Positions 1-10,916 are shown, counted from the stretch's first letter. The stretch: DNA of 64,000 nucleotides from Bog-473 sp963843365 (GCA_963843365.1 CAWJKG010000006.1:124001-188000), one strand, 5' to 3'. The notes: generated from the sequence alone by a model not told the origin. Numbers and translations are program-made.

Positions 1-1319
1 GGGCGTGCTGGGCCAGGCGGTCCTCGCCGTCGGGGCCGAGCGCCCCGAGCGGGACCCGGGCGAAGCCGACGGAGGCCGCCTCGGTGGCCTCCTCCAGTGA
101 CGCGGCGGACACCGTCCTGGCGTCGCGGGCCGCCGTGGCCTCCGCCAGGAGATCGGGCCCGACCGTCGCCAGGATGGCCCCCACCGTGCTCGCCACGGCG
201 CCGAGGGCGACGTTCTGCTTCTCCCGCCGGTGGCGCGTCACGACCGTCACGTTCCCCTCGACCAGGTCCCGGGGGCCGACCTCGACCCGGACCGGGACGC
301 CTTTGAGCTCCCAGGCCACGCTGCGCCGGCCGAAGCTGGTGTCGGTGCGGGCATCGAGGCGGACCCGGTGCCCGGCTGACGTGAGCTCGGCGACCAGTGC
401 CTCGGCGGCCGTCCCCACCTCCGGGCTGTCCTTGACCACGAGCACCACGATCTCGGTCGGGGCCAGCGCGGGGGGCAGGCGCAAGCCGTAGTCGTCGCCG
501 TGACCCATGACGAGCGCGCCGACGAGGCGGGTGGAGACGCCCCACGAGGTCTGCCAGACGTACTCCTGCGTGCCCGAGTCGTTGGTGTAGGTGATGTCGA
601 AGGGCCGGGCGAAGTTCTGGCCGAGCTCGTGACTGGTGCCCATCTGCAGCGCCTTGCCGTCGCCCATCATCCCCTCGCAGGTCCAGGTGCGGGTGGCTCC
701 GGCGAAGCGCTCGCGCGCCGTCTTGTGCCCCGTGAGCACCGGCATGCTCAACACGTCGAACATGGTGGTGCGGTAGACGTCGTCGAGGATGCGCAGCGCG
801 TAGGCCACGCGCGTCCGCCTCGGTGGCATGCGCGGTGTGGCCCTCTTGCCACAGGAACTCGGTCGTGCGCAGGAAGAGACGGGGGCGCAGCTCCCAGCGG
901 ACGACGTTGGCCCACTGGTTGACGAGGAGCGGGAGGTCGCGGTGGCTCTGCACCCACTTGGAGAAGAAACTGTTGATCACCGTCTCGCTCGTGGGGCGCA
1001 CGACGAGGGGCTCCTCGAGCTCCTTGCCACCGCCGTAGGTGACGACGGCCAACTCGGGTGCGAAACCTTCGACGTGCTCGGCCTCGAGTTTCAGGAAGGC
1101 CTCGGGGATGAAGAGGGGGAAGTAGGCGTTCTCGGCACCGGCCTCCTTGATGCGCCGGTCCAGCGCGGCCTGCATGAGCTCCCAAATGCCGTAGCCCCAG
1201 GGCCGGATGACCATGGTGCCGCGGGCGGGGCCGTTGTCCGCCATCTCGGCGCCGGCGATCACCTCCTGATACCAGCGCGGGAAGTCCTCCTCGCGCGTGA
1301 CGATCGCTCCCTTGGCCAT
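1..1319 (-). CDS. proS: Prolyl-tRNA synthetase, partial at window edge, with frameshift
   Basis: This enzyme charges tRNA-Pro with proline in the cytoplasm. The ATG at 1319 opens a protein starting MAKGAIVTREEDFPRWYQ. Class II motifs follow: RPTSETVI and FLWQEGHTAH in the first 165 residues, then CEGMMGDGKALQMGTSHELG further on. This is the archaeal/eukaryotic-type ProRS layout. The reading frame breaks near 805, where removing one C (plus strand) restores the sequence EADARAYALRILDDVYR. Both sides of the break are well conserved, so sequence error is likelier than decay. The C-terminal end runs off the window. It is the last gene of the rpsB-to-proS block, 126 bases after ispG; that gap holds a weak hairpin (1365-1385). 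Confidence 0.9.
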   Translation of the reverse strand, partial: MAKGAIVTREEDFPRWYQEVIAGAEMADNGPARGTMVIRPWGYGIWELMQAALDRRIKEAGAENAYFPLFIPEAFLKLEAEHVEGFAPELAVVTYGGGKELEEPLVVRPTSETVINSFFSKWVQSHRDLPLLVNQWANVVRWELRPRLFLRTTEFLWQEGHTAHATEADARGLRAAHPRRRLPHHHVRRVEHAGAHGAQDGARALRRSHPHLDLRGDDGRRQGAADGHQSRARPELRPALRHHLHQRLGHAGVRLADLVGRLHPPRRRARHGSRRRLRLAPAPRAGPDRDRGARGQGQPGGGDGRRGTGRRAHVSRAPGPPRCPHRHQLRPAQRGLGAQRRPGPGRGRPPGPGRGERDGRDAPPAGEAERRPRRRGEHGGGHPGDGRARSPGGGHGGPRRQDGVRRVTGGGHRGGLRRLRPGPARGARPRRRGPPGPAR

Positions 1320-1445
1320 CCGTGCAGGGTACTGGGCTTGGTGGTGGTGCCGGAGACTCCGGTTCTGACCGAGCCGAGCGGTCAGCGGCCGAGGCGCGCC
1401 CACGATCTCCTCGATGGCCGACTCATCGCTCGTCGGCCCGGCATG

Positions 1446-2687
1446 TCAGCTCCCGGCGTCGTCCTCGGCCCGGCGGCGGATGAGCTCGACCTTCTCGGCC
1501 GAGTGGTTGGGGTCGGCACCGGTCGACTCGAGCAGCGCGCGCCGGTCGGCTTCCGCCTCCGCCTCGGCGCTCTCGTCCGCCGCCGCGATCCGCGCCTCGA
1601 CGCCCTCGGCCACCAGACGCTCCGCCTCGTCCACCAGTGCGTGGACCATGTCCGCCTCCGGGACGACCCGGATGATCTTGCCGCGGATGAAGAGGTGGCC
1701 CTTCTGCTTCCCGGCCGCGATGCCGATGTCGGCCTCGCGCGCCTCCCCCGGTCCGTTCACGACACACCCCATCACCGCCACCTGGATGGGCAGGTTCAGC
1801 TTCTCGAGCGCCTCCTGCGCCTCCTTGGCCACGGCGATGACGTCCACCTGGGCCCGGCCGCAGGAGGGGCAGGCGATGAGATCGAGGCCCTTGCGCTCGC
1901 GCAGCCCCAGCGACTCCAGCAGCTGGCGGCCGGCCCTGGCCTCCTCCACCGGGTCGGCGGTGAGCGAGAAGCGGATGGTGTCGCCGATGCCCTCGGCCAG
2001 CAGCGTGCCGATGCCGGCGGTGCCCTTGACGAGACCGGCCGGCGGCGGGCCCGCCTCGGTGACGCCGAGGTGCAGCGGGTGGTCGAAGGTCTCGGAGGCG
2101 AGCCGGTAGGCCGCGATCATGAGTGCCACCGAGGACGCCTTCACGGAGATCTTGACGTCGGTGAAGTCCACCTCCTCGAAGTAGGCGAGCTCGTTGCGGG
2201 CGGACTCGACGAGCGCCTCGGGGGTGGCGCCGCCGTACTTCTTGTAGAGGTCGGGATGCAGCGAGCCGGCGTTGACGCCGATGCGGATCGGCACACCGCG
2301 GTCGCGGGCCTCGGCCGCCACCTGCTTGATCTCCGCCTCCTTGCGCAGGTTGCCCGGGTTGAGCCGCAGGCCCTGCACACCCGCCTCGAGCGCGGCGAGG
2401 GCCATCTCGTGGTGGAAGTGGATGTCGGCCACGATGGGCACCGGGGAGCGTGGGACGATGTGGGCCAAACCCTCGGCCGCCGCCTCCTCGTTGCAGGTGC
2501 AGCGCACGATGTCGGCGCCCGCGGCCGCCAGCGCGTAGATCTGCGCCAACGTGCCGTCGACGTCCGCCGTCTTGGTGGTCGTCATCGACTGCACCGTCAC
2601 GGGCGCGCCGTCGCCTATGGGCACGCCGCCGAGCGTGATGCGGCGGGTCGGGCGGCGCGGCGACAAGAGGGCGGCGGAGAGCTCCAT
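1446..2687 (-). CDS. ispG: 4-hydroxy-3-methylbut-2-enyl diphosphate synthase
   Basis: IspG (GcpE) converts MEcPP to HMBPP in the non-mevalonate isoprenoid pathway, using a [4Fe-4S] cluster. The 413-residue protein shows the N-terminal barrel with VQSMTTTKTAD and ADIHFHHEMAL. The cluster cysteines lie in ACPSCGR (about residue 273) and GCVVNGPGEA (about 306). The ATG at 2687 gives the family start MELSAALL. A roughly 50-residue acidic, alanine-rich tail after the catalytic domain is unlike the core and has no evident function. It lies 11 bases after rseP and in one block with ispC, so two steps of the same pathway are probably co-transcribed. Confidence 0.95.
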   Translation of the reverse strand: MELSAALLSPRRPTRRITLGGVPIGDGAPVTVQSMTTTKTADVDGTLAQIYALAAAGADIVRCTCNEEAAAEGLAHIVPRSPVPIVADIHFHHEMALAALEAGVQGLRLNPGNLRKEAEIKQVAAEARDRGVPIRIGVNAGSLHPDLYKKYGGATPEALVESARNELAYFEEVDFTDVKISVKASSVALMIAAYRLASETFDHPLHLGVTEAGPPPAGLVKGTAGIGTLLAEGIGDTIRFSLTADPVEEARAGRQLLESLGLRERKGLDLIACPSCGRAQVDVIAVAKEAQEALEKLNLPIQVAVMGCVVNGPGEAREADIGIAAGKQKGHLFIRGKIIRVVPEADMVHALVDEAERLVAEGVEARIAAADESAEAEAEADRRALLESTGADPNHSAEKVELIRRRAEDDAGS

Positions 2688-2698
2688 GACGACCTTGC

Positions 2699-4006
2699 TC
2701 AGTGCGGGATCTGGAGTGGATGCGTGATGTCGAGATAGATGCCGGCGAACACCAACGCGAGCAGCGCCGCCACGAAGATCGCCACGACGGGATACAGCTT
2801 GGTGATGTCGGCCCGGTAGTAGGGCTGGCCGCGCCTGGTGCGGATCCACTCGTAGACGGCGACCGCGACGTGCCCGCCGTCGAGCGGGATCATCGGCAGC
2901 ATGTTGAGCAGACCGAACACGATGTTGATGGCGATGAGAAGGATCAGCACCGACGCCAGACCGGCCTGCTCCGACTGCGCACCGAGGTTGGCGATGCCCA
3001 CGATGGACACCGGCCGCGGGGCCGAACCGGGGTTGTTGACCGCCGACTGCGCCGCCTTGGCGTTCGTCACCTGGTGATAGACCGAGGTGAGCCCGCTCCA
3101 CGAGAAGGTCTGGCCCAGGCCGACCACCTCCTGGCTCGTCACGTCCCACATGGTCGAGAGGGCACGACCCGGAGAGGCCGGCAGGCTGACCGGTTGCCTG
3201 GCGGTGTCGATCTCGACGCCGAGGTAGCCGCGGTTGGCCAGCGGAGAGCCGTTGACCGTGATGCCCTTCCCGTTCTCGGGGGTGGCGGTGAGGTGGAGCA
3301 GCTTGCCGTCGCGCTCCACGCCGAGCGTGAGCGGCGTGCCGGCCGACCGCTTGACCCGGTCGGTCATGGCATTGGGGTTGGTGAACGGCTTGCCGTCGAT
3401 GGAGACGATGGTGTCCCCGGCCCGGAGCCCGGCGATCGCCGCGGGGGTCGTCCGGCCGGGCCAGTGCTCCAGCGCGGAGACCTTGTAGTTGTTCGTCGTG
3501 TGCCCGAAGGTGAGAACCAGGACGAGGGCGAGCACGAACGCAATGAGGAAGTGCATGGCCGATCCGGCAGAGGCCACGATGATCCGCTGGTGGAAGGGCT
3601 GCTGCCTGTAGGCCCGGGCCTCGTCCTCTTCGGGCACCTCCTCGAGCGAGGTGAAGCCGACGATGCGCACGTAGCCACCGGCCGGGATGGCCTTCACGCC
3701 GTACTCGGTCTCCCCCCGGCGCACCGACCACAGGCGGGGCCCGAAGCCGACGAAGTACTCGGTCACCTTCATGCCGGCCCGTTTCGCCGTGATGAAGTGC
3801 CCGAACTCGTGCAGCATGACGATGGCGAAGAGGATCGCGATGAAGAGGAGCAGATAGCCCCAACCCAAGGCGATGAAGAGGACGGTGATGAGGGCCAGGG
3901 CGACCAGCAGCTGCACCACCCGGGTCGGGTTGTGGTCCGATGCCTCCGTCGGGGCGGGCTCGACGGGCGGTTGCGCCGGGGGCGCCGCCTTCTCGGTGAG
4001 CGTCAT
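2699..4006 (-). CDS. rseP: Site-2 (RseP/RasP-type) intramembrane zinc metalloprotease
   Basis: This is a membrane protease of the M50 family that cleaves substrates, such as anti-sigma factors, inside the membrane. The 435-residue protein has a proline-rich N-terminal tail, a hydrophobic segment, and the zinc motif HEFGH at residues 66-70. A PDZ domain follows in the middle (LRAGDTIVSIDGKPF). The C-terminal motif NMLPMIPLDGG supplies the third zinc ligand region. The ATG at 4006 lies 13 bases beyond the ispC stop. Position between ispC and ispG is conserved in actinobacteria. A possible client in this window is the RskA-like anti-sigma factor at 58330, but nothing here demonstrates it. Confidence 0.93.
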   Translation of the reverse strand: MTLTEKAAPPAQPPVEPAPTEASDHNPTRVVQLLVALALITVLFIALGWGYLLLFIAILFAIVMLHEFGHFITAKRAGMKVTEYFVGFGPRLWSVRRGETEYGVKAIPAGGYVRIVGFTSLEEVPEEDEARAYRQQPFHQRIIVASAGSAMHFLIAFVLALVLVLTFGHTTNNYKVSALEHWPGRTTPAAIAGLRAGDTIVSIDGKPFTNPNAMTDRVKRSAGTPLTLGVERDGKLLHLTATPENGKGITVNGSPLANRGYLGVEIDTARQPVSLPASPGRALSTMWDVTSQEVVGLGQTFSWSGLTSVYHQVTNAKAAQSAVNNPGSAPRPVSIVGIANLGAQSEQAGLASVLILLIAINIVFGLLNMLPMIPLDGGHVAVAVYEWIRTRRGQPYYRADITKLYPVVAIFVAALLALVFAGIYLDITHPLQIPH

Positions 4007-4019
4007 GGCAGCCCTCAGG

Positions 4020-5189
4020 CTACCGGCCCCCACCCAGCGCCAGGCGTCGGTCCAGCGCCAGGCGGGCGCGAGCCCGGGCGGCGGCGTCGGCGGCGAGCAC
4101 CGCTCCCACCTCGTCCATCGGCTCGTCCGGCCAGGCCCCCATCGTCTCGGACACCACGTCGGCGATGCCGTCCCAGGGCAGCGCCTGGCCCAGGAAGGCC
4201 TCGACGGCCACCTCGTTGGCCGCGCTGAGCCAGGCGGGGGCGGAGCCGCCGCGCCGGCCCGCCTCGTAGGCGAGGTCGATGCAGCCGAACACGGCACGGT
4301 CCGGCGGCTCGAACGTCAGCGTCTGCGGGCCCGACCAGTCGAGGGCGCCGAAGGGCGTGGCCACGCGGTCCGGCCAGCCCAGGGCGTAGCCGATGGGCAG
4401 CCGCATGTCGGGATTCGACAACTGCGCCAGCGTCGAGCCGTCCCGCAGCTCCACCATGGAGTGCACGACCGACTGCGGGTGCACGACGATGTCGATGCGG
4501 TCGTAGCCGATGCCGAAGAGCTCGTGCGCCTCGATCACCTCGAGGCCCTTGTTCATGAGCGTCGACGAGTCCACCGTGATTTTGGGCCCCATCGACCATG
4601 TCGGGTGGGCCAGCGCGTCGGCCACCGTCACCGCACCGAGCTGGGCCGCCGTGTAACCGCGGAAGGGCCCGCCCGAGGCGGTGAGCAACAGCCGCGCCAC
4701 GTCGGTGGTGGTGTGCACGGCGGCCAGGCACTGGTGCACCGCGCAGTGCTCGGAGTCCACCGGCACGATCTCGGCCCCCGGGGTCCGGCGCGCCTTCTGC
4801 ACGACGGGTGCTCCCGCGATGAGCGATTCCTTGTTGGCCAGGGCCAGAAGCTTGCCCGCCTCCAGCGCGGCCATCGTCACCGGGAGGCCGGCGAAGCCCA
4901 CCACCGCATTGAGGACGACGTCGGCGCCGCGGGCGGCGGCGACCATGCCCTCCTCCCCCACCATGACCTCGGTGCCCGCCGGGACGCCGTCGCGCACCTC
5001 CCGATAGCGGGCCTCGTCCGCGATGACGACCAGGGCCGGGCCGAAGGCGGCGGCCTGCGCCAGGAGCTCCTCGACCGAACTCCTCGCCGCCAGCGCGTGG
5101 ACGCGGAAGCGCTCGGGCTCGGTGCGGATGACGTCGAGCGCCTGGGTCCCGACGGACCCGGTTGAGCCCAACAGGCTGACCGTGCGCAC
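4020..5189 (-). CDS. ispC: 1-deoxy-D-xylulose 5-phosphate reductoisomerase
   Basis: IspC (Dxr) makes MEP from DXP with NADPH, the first committed step of the non-mevalonate pathway. The 389-residue protein opens with the nucleotide-binding motif LLGSTGSVGTQALDV. It carries the family motifs LANKESLIAGAPVV, PVDSEHCAVHQCL, LTASGGPFRG and SSTLMNKGLEVIEAHELF, which include the metal-binding acidic residues. The length is normal for the family. The start is a GTG at 5189, twelve bases beyond the cdsA stop. It sits in the cdsA-ispC-rseP-ispG order usual for actinobacteria. Confidence 0.95.
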   Translation of the reverse strand: MRTVSLLGSTGSVGTQALDVIRTEPERFRVHALAARSSVEELLAQAAAFGPALVVIADEARYREVRDGVPAGTEVMVGEEGMVAAARGADVVLNAVVGFAGLPVTMAALEAGKLLALANKESLIAGAPVVQKARRTPGAEIVPVDSEHCAVHQCLAAVHTTTDVARLLLTASGGPFRGYTAAQLGAVTVADALAHPTWSMGPKITVDSSTLMNKGLEVIEAHELFGIGYDRIDIVVHPQSVVHSMVELRDGSTLAQLSNPDMRLPIGYALGWPDRVATPFGALDWSGPQTLTFEPPDRAVFGCIDLAYEAGRRGGSAPAWLSAANEVAVEAFLGQALPWDGIADVVSETMGAWPDEPMDEVGAVLAADAAARARARLALDRRLALGGGR

Positions 5190-5200
5190 CGGCGGTCAGC

Positions 5201-6814
<1,614 letters not shown>

Positions 6815-6824
6815 GTGTCGCTCC

Positions 6825-7394
6825 TCAGACCTGGAGCAGTTCTTGCTCTTTGTTGGCGAGCAGCTGGTCGATCACGGCCACCTGATCATGCGTGATCTTC
6901 TCGAGGTCCTTCTCGACGCGCTCGAGCTCGTCGGTCGACAGGTCCCCGTCCTTCTGCAGCGCCTCCAGTTCGTGCCGCCCCGCCCTCCGTAGGTTGCGCA
7001 CAGCCACCTTCCCCTCCTCGGCCTTGTGCCGGACCACCTTCACCAGCTCCTTACGCCTCTCCTCTGTCAACGGCGGAAAGGCCAGCCGGATCACGGTTCC
7101 GTCATTCGTGGGGTTAATTCCCAGGTCGGACGCCATGATGGCCTTTTCGATCGCTCCAAGCGAGCCTTTGTCGTAGGGCGAGATGACCAGGAGCATCGCG
7201 TCGGGCACGCTGAAGCCGGCCAGCTGGCGCAGCGGCGTGGGCGTCCCGTAGTAGTCCACGGTCAGGGTCTCGAGGAGCGCCGAGGAGGCCCGTCCCGTGC
7301 GCACGTTGCTCATCTCGTGACGCACGTGGTCGATGGCTTTCGCCATCTTCTCCCTGGTGTCGTCCTTGACCAGGCCGGCGAGATCCTCGTCCAT
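6825..7394 (-). CDS. frr: Ribosome recycling factor
   Basis: RRF, with EF-G, splits the post-termination ribosome. The 189-residue protein matches the family over its whole length: VRTGRASSALLE near the N-terminus, the hinge YYGTPTPLRQLA, then INPTNDGTVIRLAFPPLTEERRKEL split across domains I and II. Length is slightly above the usual 185. The ATG at 7394 shares a base with the pyrH stop, which suggests translational coupling. cdsA starts 10 bases downstream. Confidence 0.96.
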   Translation of the reverse strand: MDEDLAGLVKDDTREKMAKAIDHVRHEMSNVRTGRASSALLETLTVDYYGTPTPLRQLAGFSVPDAMLLVISPYDKGSLGAIEKAIMASDLGINPTNDGTVIRLAFPPLTEERRKELVKVVRHKAEEGKVAVRNLRRAGRHELEALQKDGDLSTDELERVEKDLEKITHDQVAVIDQLLANKEQELLQV

Positions 7395-8113
7395 CAGCAG
7401 ACCAGCGTACCGATCTCCTCGCCACTGAGGGCACGAGGGATGTTCCCCGGGATCATGAGGTCGAAGACCCGGATCGGCAGGTTGTTGTCCTTGCAGAAGG
7501 TGATGGCGGTGAGATCCATCACCCGCAGGTCCTTGCTGATGACCTCCATGAAGGAGACCTCGTCGTAGCGGGTGGCCGTGGGGTCGAGCTTCGGGTCGGC
7601 GCTGTAGACGCCGTCGACGCCCGAGTGGGTGCCTTTGCAGAGGAGCTCGGCGCCGATCTCGGCGGCCCGCAGCGCCGCCGGCGTGTCCGTGGTGAAGAAC
7701 GGGTTCCCCATGCCGGCGGCGAAGACGACGATCCGCCCCTTCTCGAGATGCCGGATGGCCCGGCGCCGGATGTACGGCTCCGCGACCTCGGCCATGGAGA
7801 GCGCGCTCAGCACGCGCGTCTGCTGGTTCTGCTTCTCCAGCGCGTCCTGCAACGCCAGCGCGTTGATCACCGTGCCGAGCATGCCCATGGTGTCGGAGGT
7901 GGCGCGGTCCATGCCGCCGCTCTCCCCCGTCGTGCCGCGCCAGATGTTGCCGCCGCCGACGACCACGGCCAGCTCGAGACCGCCGCCGTCCATGGCGCGC
8001 GCCATCTCCTTGGCCATGCGCTCCACGGTGGCGGCATCGATGGTCTCGTCCGACGCGGCGGAGGCGAGCGCCTCCCCCGACATCTTCAGCACGATCCGAC
8101 GCGGTTCTCCCAC
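7394..8113 (-). CDS. pyrH: UMP kinase
   Basis: PyrH phosphorylates UMP to UDP with ATP in pyrimidine nucleotide synthesis. The 239-residue protein belongs to the amino acid kinase fold: LKMSGEAL near the N-terminus, VVVGGGNIWRG for the nucleotide site, and FAAGMGNPFFTTDTPAALRA for UMP binding and allostery. It starts with GTG at 8113, eleven bases beyond the tsf stop. Its stop overlaps the frr start by one base. The tsf-pyrH-frr order is widespread in bacteria. Confidence 0.96.
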   Translation of the reverse strand: MGEPRRIVLKMSGEALASAASDETIDAATVERMAKEMARAMDGGGLELAVVVGGGNIWRGTTGESGGMDRATSDTMGMLGTVINALALQDALEKQNQQTRVLSALSMAEVAEPYIRRRAIRHLEKGRIVVFAAGMGNPFFTTDTPAALRAAEIGAELLCKGTHSGVDGVYSADPKLDPTATRYDEVSFMEVISKDLRVMDLTAITFCKDNNLPIRVFDLMIPGNIPRALSGEEIGTLVC

Positions 8114-8124
8114 GGGCAGCAGCG

Positions 8125-8919
8125 TCAGGCGCCGATGACGACCTGCGCGAACGACACGATGCGGGCCGAGCCGAGCATGCCCGCGATCGTCTGCTTCTCG
8201 TCCCGCACGTAGGCCTGATCGAGCAGCACCCGCTCCTTGAACCAGCCCGTCATGCGTCCCTCGACGATCTTCTCGAGCGCCGCCTCGGGCTTGCCCTCGT
8301 TGCGCGAGATGGTCTCGAGCGTCTCGCGCTCGGCCGCCACGTCGGCGGCGGGAACCTCGTCACGGCTCAGGTAGGCCGGCTTGGTGAAGGCGATGTGCAC
8401 GGCGATTTCGTGCGCCAGCTCGTCGCTGCCGCCCTCGATCACCACGGCCACGGCGTTGACACCACGCCCCGCCTGGCGGTGCAGGTAGGTGTCGAGCACC
8501 TGGCCGGGCTCGGCCGCCAGGCGGCGCACCCGCCCGATGGAGATGTTCTCCTTGAGCGTCGAGCGGAGCCCGTCGATGGCGCCGTCGAGCTCGGCGGCGG
8601 CGTCCTCGCCCTTGGCGGCGACCAGCGCGGCCAGCTCGTCGGTCAGGGCCACGAACTCGTCGGCCTTGGCCACGAAGTCGGTCTCGCAGCGGAGCTCGAC
8701 GACCGCGGCGGCGTCACCGTCGCGGGCCACGGCCACGGCCCCCTCGGAGGCCTCGCGGTCGGCCCGCTTGGCGGCGCCGGCGAGTCCCTTCTCACGGAGC
8801 AACTTGGCCGCCTCCTCGAGGTCGCCGCCGGTCTCCTCCAGCGCGTTGCGGCAGTCGAGGATGCCGGCGCCGGTCATCTGGCGCAGGGCTGAGACGTCCT
8901 TGGCGGTGTAGCCGGCCAC
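8125..8919 (-). CDS. tsf: Elongation factor Ts
   Basis: EF-Ts exchanges GDP for GTP on EF-Tu. The 264-residue protein begins MAGYTAKDVSALRQMTGAG, then the UBA-like domain (LEETGGDLEEAAKLLREKG) and the core with CETDFVAKADEF. The chosen start is the GTG at 8919, two bases after the expected rpsB stop. As sequenced, the rpsB frame runs straight into this gene without a stop. That results from a probable extra base upstream rather than a true fusion. Confidence 0.94.
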   Translation of the reverse strand: MAGYTAKDVSALRQMTGAGILDCRNALEETGGDLEEAAKLLREKGLAGAAKRADREASEGAVAVARDGDAAAVVELRCETDFVAKADEFVALTDELAALVAAKGEDAAAELDGAIDGLRSTLKENISIGRVRRLAAEPGQVLDTYLHRQAGRGVNAVAVVIEGGSDELAHEIAVHIAFTKPAYLSRDEVPAADVAAERETLETISRNEGKPEAALEKIVEGRMTGWFKERVLLDQAYVRDEKQTIAGMLGSARIVSFAQVVIGA

Positions 8920-8921
8920 GA

Positions 8922-9804
8922 TCAGGCCACCTCGACCGGCTCGGGGCTGGACGCCGGGGCGGCTGCGGCCGGGGCGGCGGGAGCGGCCGGGGGAGCTGGC
9001 GGCGGGAGCGGCCGGGGCGGCTGGGGCGGCCGGGGCGGCCGCCTGGGCCCGGCGGGGCCGCGGCGCCGAGGGCGGCCCGCTGTCGTCGGGTGCCGGCGGT
9101 GCGTTCTTGCGGCGGTGCTCGGCGATGAAGCGCCCCTCGACGACCGCGTCGGCGATGACGCGGCACATGAGCGAGCCGGAGCGGATGGCGTCGTCGTTGC
9201 CCGGGATCACGTAGTCGATCACGTCGGGGTCGCAGTTGGTGTCGACGACCGCCACCACCGGCAGCCCGAGCTTGCGGGCCTCCGTCACGGCGATGTGCTC
9301 CTTCTTGGTGTCGATCACGAAGACGGCATTGGGGAGCCGCTCGAGGTCGGCGATGCCGCCCAGGTTGCGGCTGAGCTTCTCGAGCTCGCGCGTGTGCTGC
9401 AGGGCCTCCCGCTTGGGCATGCCCTCGAAGTCGCCGGCAGCCTGCATGGCCCGCAGCTCCTGCATGCGCTTCACCCGTCCCGAGACGGTGGCGAAGTTGG
9501 TCAGCATGCCGCCCAGCCAGCGCTGGTTGACATAGGGCATGGAGCACGCCTCGGCGTACTCGGCCACAGGACCCTGGGTCTGCTTCTTCGTCCCCACGAA
9601 CAGGATCGTGCCGCCGTCGGCCACCAGGTCCCGCACGAACGAGTAGGCGGATTCGACGCCGGTGAGCGTCTTGCGCAGGTCGATGAGATAGATCCCGTTG
9701 CGCTCACCAAGAATGAAGCGCTTCATCTTCGGGTTCCATCGCCGCGTCTGGTGGCCGAAATGGACTCCGGCCTCCAGCAGCTGTCGCATGGAAACGACGG
9801 CCAT
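8922..9804 (-). CDS. rpsB: 30S ribosomal protein S2, frameshift in the alanine-rich tail
   Basis: S2 is a small-subunit protein needed for S1 binding and initiation. The protein opens MAVVSMRQLLEAGVHFGHQ and carries MKRFILGERNGIYLIDL, QRWLGGMLTNF and VVDTNCDPDVIDYVIPGNDDA. An Ala/Pro-rich tail follows, as in other actinobacteria. The run of five G at 8989-8993 (plus strand) appears one base too long. Removing one puts the tail into a frame ending SSPEPVEVA and a TGA at 8922-8924. The ATG at 9804 has a strong GGAGG site nine bases upstream. Promoter signals for the whole rpsB block probably lie in 9805-9940. Confidence 0.93.
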
Positions 9805-9940
9805 AGTGGTATTCCTCCAGTCGGTTGCTCCCCTGGCGCAGCGCCGCCTCATGGCAACGACCGTGGAACGCGCACAGGTGATGTTGGTCGGTACTGCCGC
9901 CCACCCCCTGGTGGGCCGGACCATGCTAGCCGCTCGGCGG

Positions 9941-9964
9941 CCTGAGGGCCCCGGGACCCTCAGG
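9941..9964 (-). terminator. Hairpin at the end of xerC
   Basis: The sequence cctgaggg is followed by an 8-base spacer and its exact complement ccctcagg. The hairpin overlaps the xerC stop codon and lies before the rpsB promoter region. There is no T-rich tract after it, so it is at best an L-shaped or intrinsic-like terminator of the GC-rich type. Confidence 0.4.
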
Positions 9965-10829
9965 CCCGCGGATGGGTCTCGCCGTAGACGGCACGCAGCC
10001 GCTCCTTGCTGACATGGGTGTACACCTGCGTGGTGGCCAGGCTGGCGTGGCCGAGAAGCTCCTGCACGACCCGCAGATCAGCGCCCCCGTCGAGCAGGTG
10101 GGTGGCGTAGGTGTGCCGGAGCGCGTGGGGGTGGGTCGGCGAGGCCGAGCGCCGGTCCAGAATGCGCCGCACGTCCCGGGGCCCGAGCCTGGCGCCCCGC
10201 CGGTTGACGAAGGCGGCCTCGGGCGGCCCCTCCATGGCGTCGCGCCCGTCCTGGAGCCATGCCCGCAGCGCCGCCACCGCGGCGTCGTGGATCGGCACCC
10301 GGCGTTGCTTGCTCCCCTTGCCCAGCACCGTGACCGTCCGTCCGCGCAGGTCGATGTCGGCGCGGTCGAGGCCGCACAGCTCCGAGACGCGCAGGCCGGC
10401 CGCGTACAGCAGCTCGAGGACGGCCAGGTCGCGCCGGTCGACCGGGGTGCCCGTGGGCACGTCGAGCAGCGAGGTCACCTCCCCGCCCGAGAGCACGCGG
10501 GGCAAGCGACCCCCGCCGGAAGGGGCGCGGAGCGAGCGGGCCGGGTCGACGTCGAGGCGACCCTGCCGGACCTGCCAGGAGAAATAGCAACGCAGCGCCG
10601 CCGCCTTGCGGGCGACGGTGGCCCGGGCCAGCTGGCGCGTGCCGAGCGAGGCCAGGTAGCGCCGCAGGTGCAGGCGGTCGACGCCCTCGGGGCCGTGGAC
10701 GTCGCTGCGCGTCATCCAGTCGGCGAAGAGCGTCACGTCGCTCAGGTACGCCCGGCGCGTCGCGGCGGCGCGCCCGCCGAGCCAGGCGGAGAACCCCGGC
10801 AGATCCCAGTCGGCCGCCACCGCGCCCAC
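9960..10829 (-). CDS. xerC: Tyrosine recombinase, XerC/XerD type
   Basis: Xer recombinases resolve chromosome dimers at dif. The 289-residue protein has an N-terminal SAM-like core-binding domain (residues 10-90, with FADWMTRSDV and LHLRRYLASLG). The catalytic domain carries the expected residues: Arg in AGLRVSELCGL, Lys in GKGSKQRRVP, His and Arg in HALRHTYATHLL, His in LLGHASLATTQ, and Tyr in VYTHV. The start is the GTG at 10829; an in-frame GTG at 10820 is an alternative. The position next to rpsB is usual for actinobacterial xerC, so this is a housekeeping enzyme, not an element integrase. Confidence 0.9.
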   Translation of the reverse strand: MGAVAADWDLPGFSAWLGGRAAATRRAYLSDVTLFADWMTRSDVHGPEGVDRLHLRRYLASLGTRQLARATVARKAAALRCYFSWQVRQGRLDVDPARSLRAPSGGGRLPRVLSGGEVTSLLDVPTGTPVDRRDLAVLELLYAAGLRVSELCGLDRADIDLRGRTVTVLGKGSKQRRVPIHDAAVAALRAWLQDGRDAMEGPPEAAFVNRRGARLGPRDVRRILDRRSASPTHPHALRHTYATHLLDGGADLRVVQELLGHASLATTQVYTHVSKERLRAVYGETHPRA

Positions 10830-10916
10830 GGTATCGCCCCCACGCAGGGCATCCTGGGCACTAACGTCGCCCGGGAACCTTCGGGGGGTCCGGTGGGTTC
10901 GTGAAATGGAGGACCG

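Noticed and set aside
1365..1385. Terminator or attenuator between ispG and proS
   Set aside because: The stem is only six pairs with a nine-base loop and no T-run, too weak to call as a feature.
828..2738. Open frame of 636 codons on the plus strand
   Set aside because: It runs opposite to proS and ispG, which have clear motifs. Its His/Arg/Asp-rich product is typical of antisense frames in GC-rich DNA.
8125..9924. A true S2-EF-Ts fusion protein
   Set aside because: The other frame of the tail gives a proper S2 end and a stop next to a tsf start. One G too many in a run explains it.
9960..10829. Phage or island integrase
   Set aside because: Sequence and place beside rpsB fit chromosomal XerC, and it is far from the tRNA-bounded segment.
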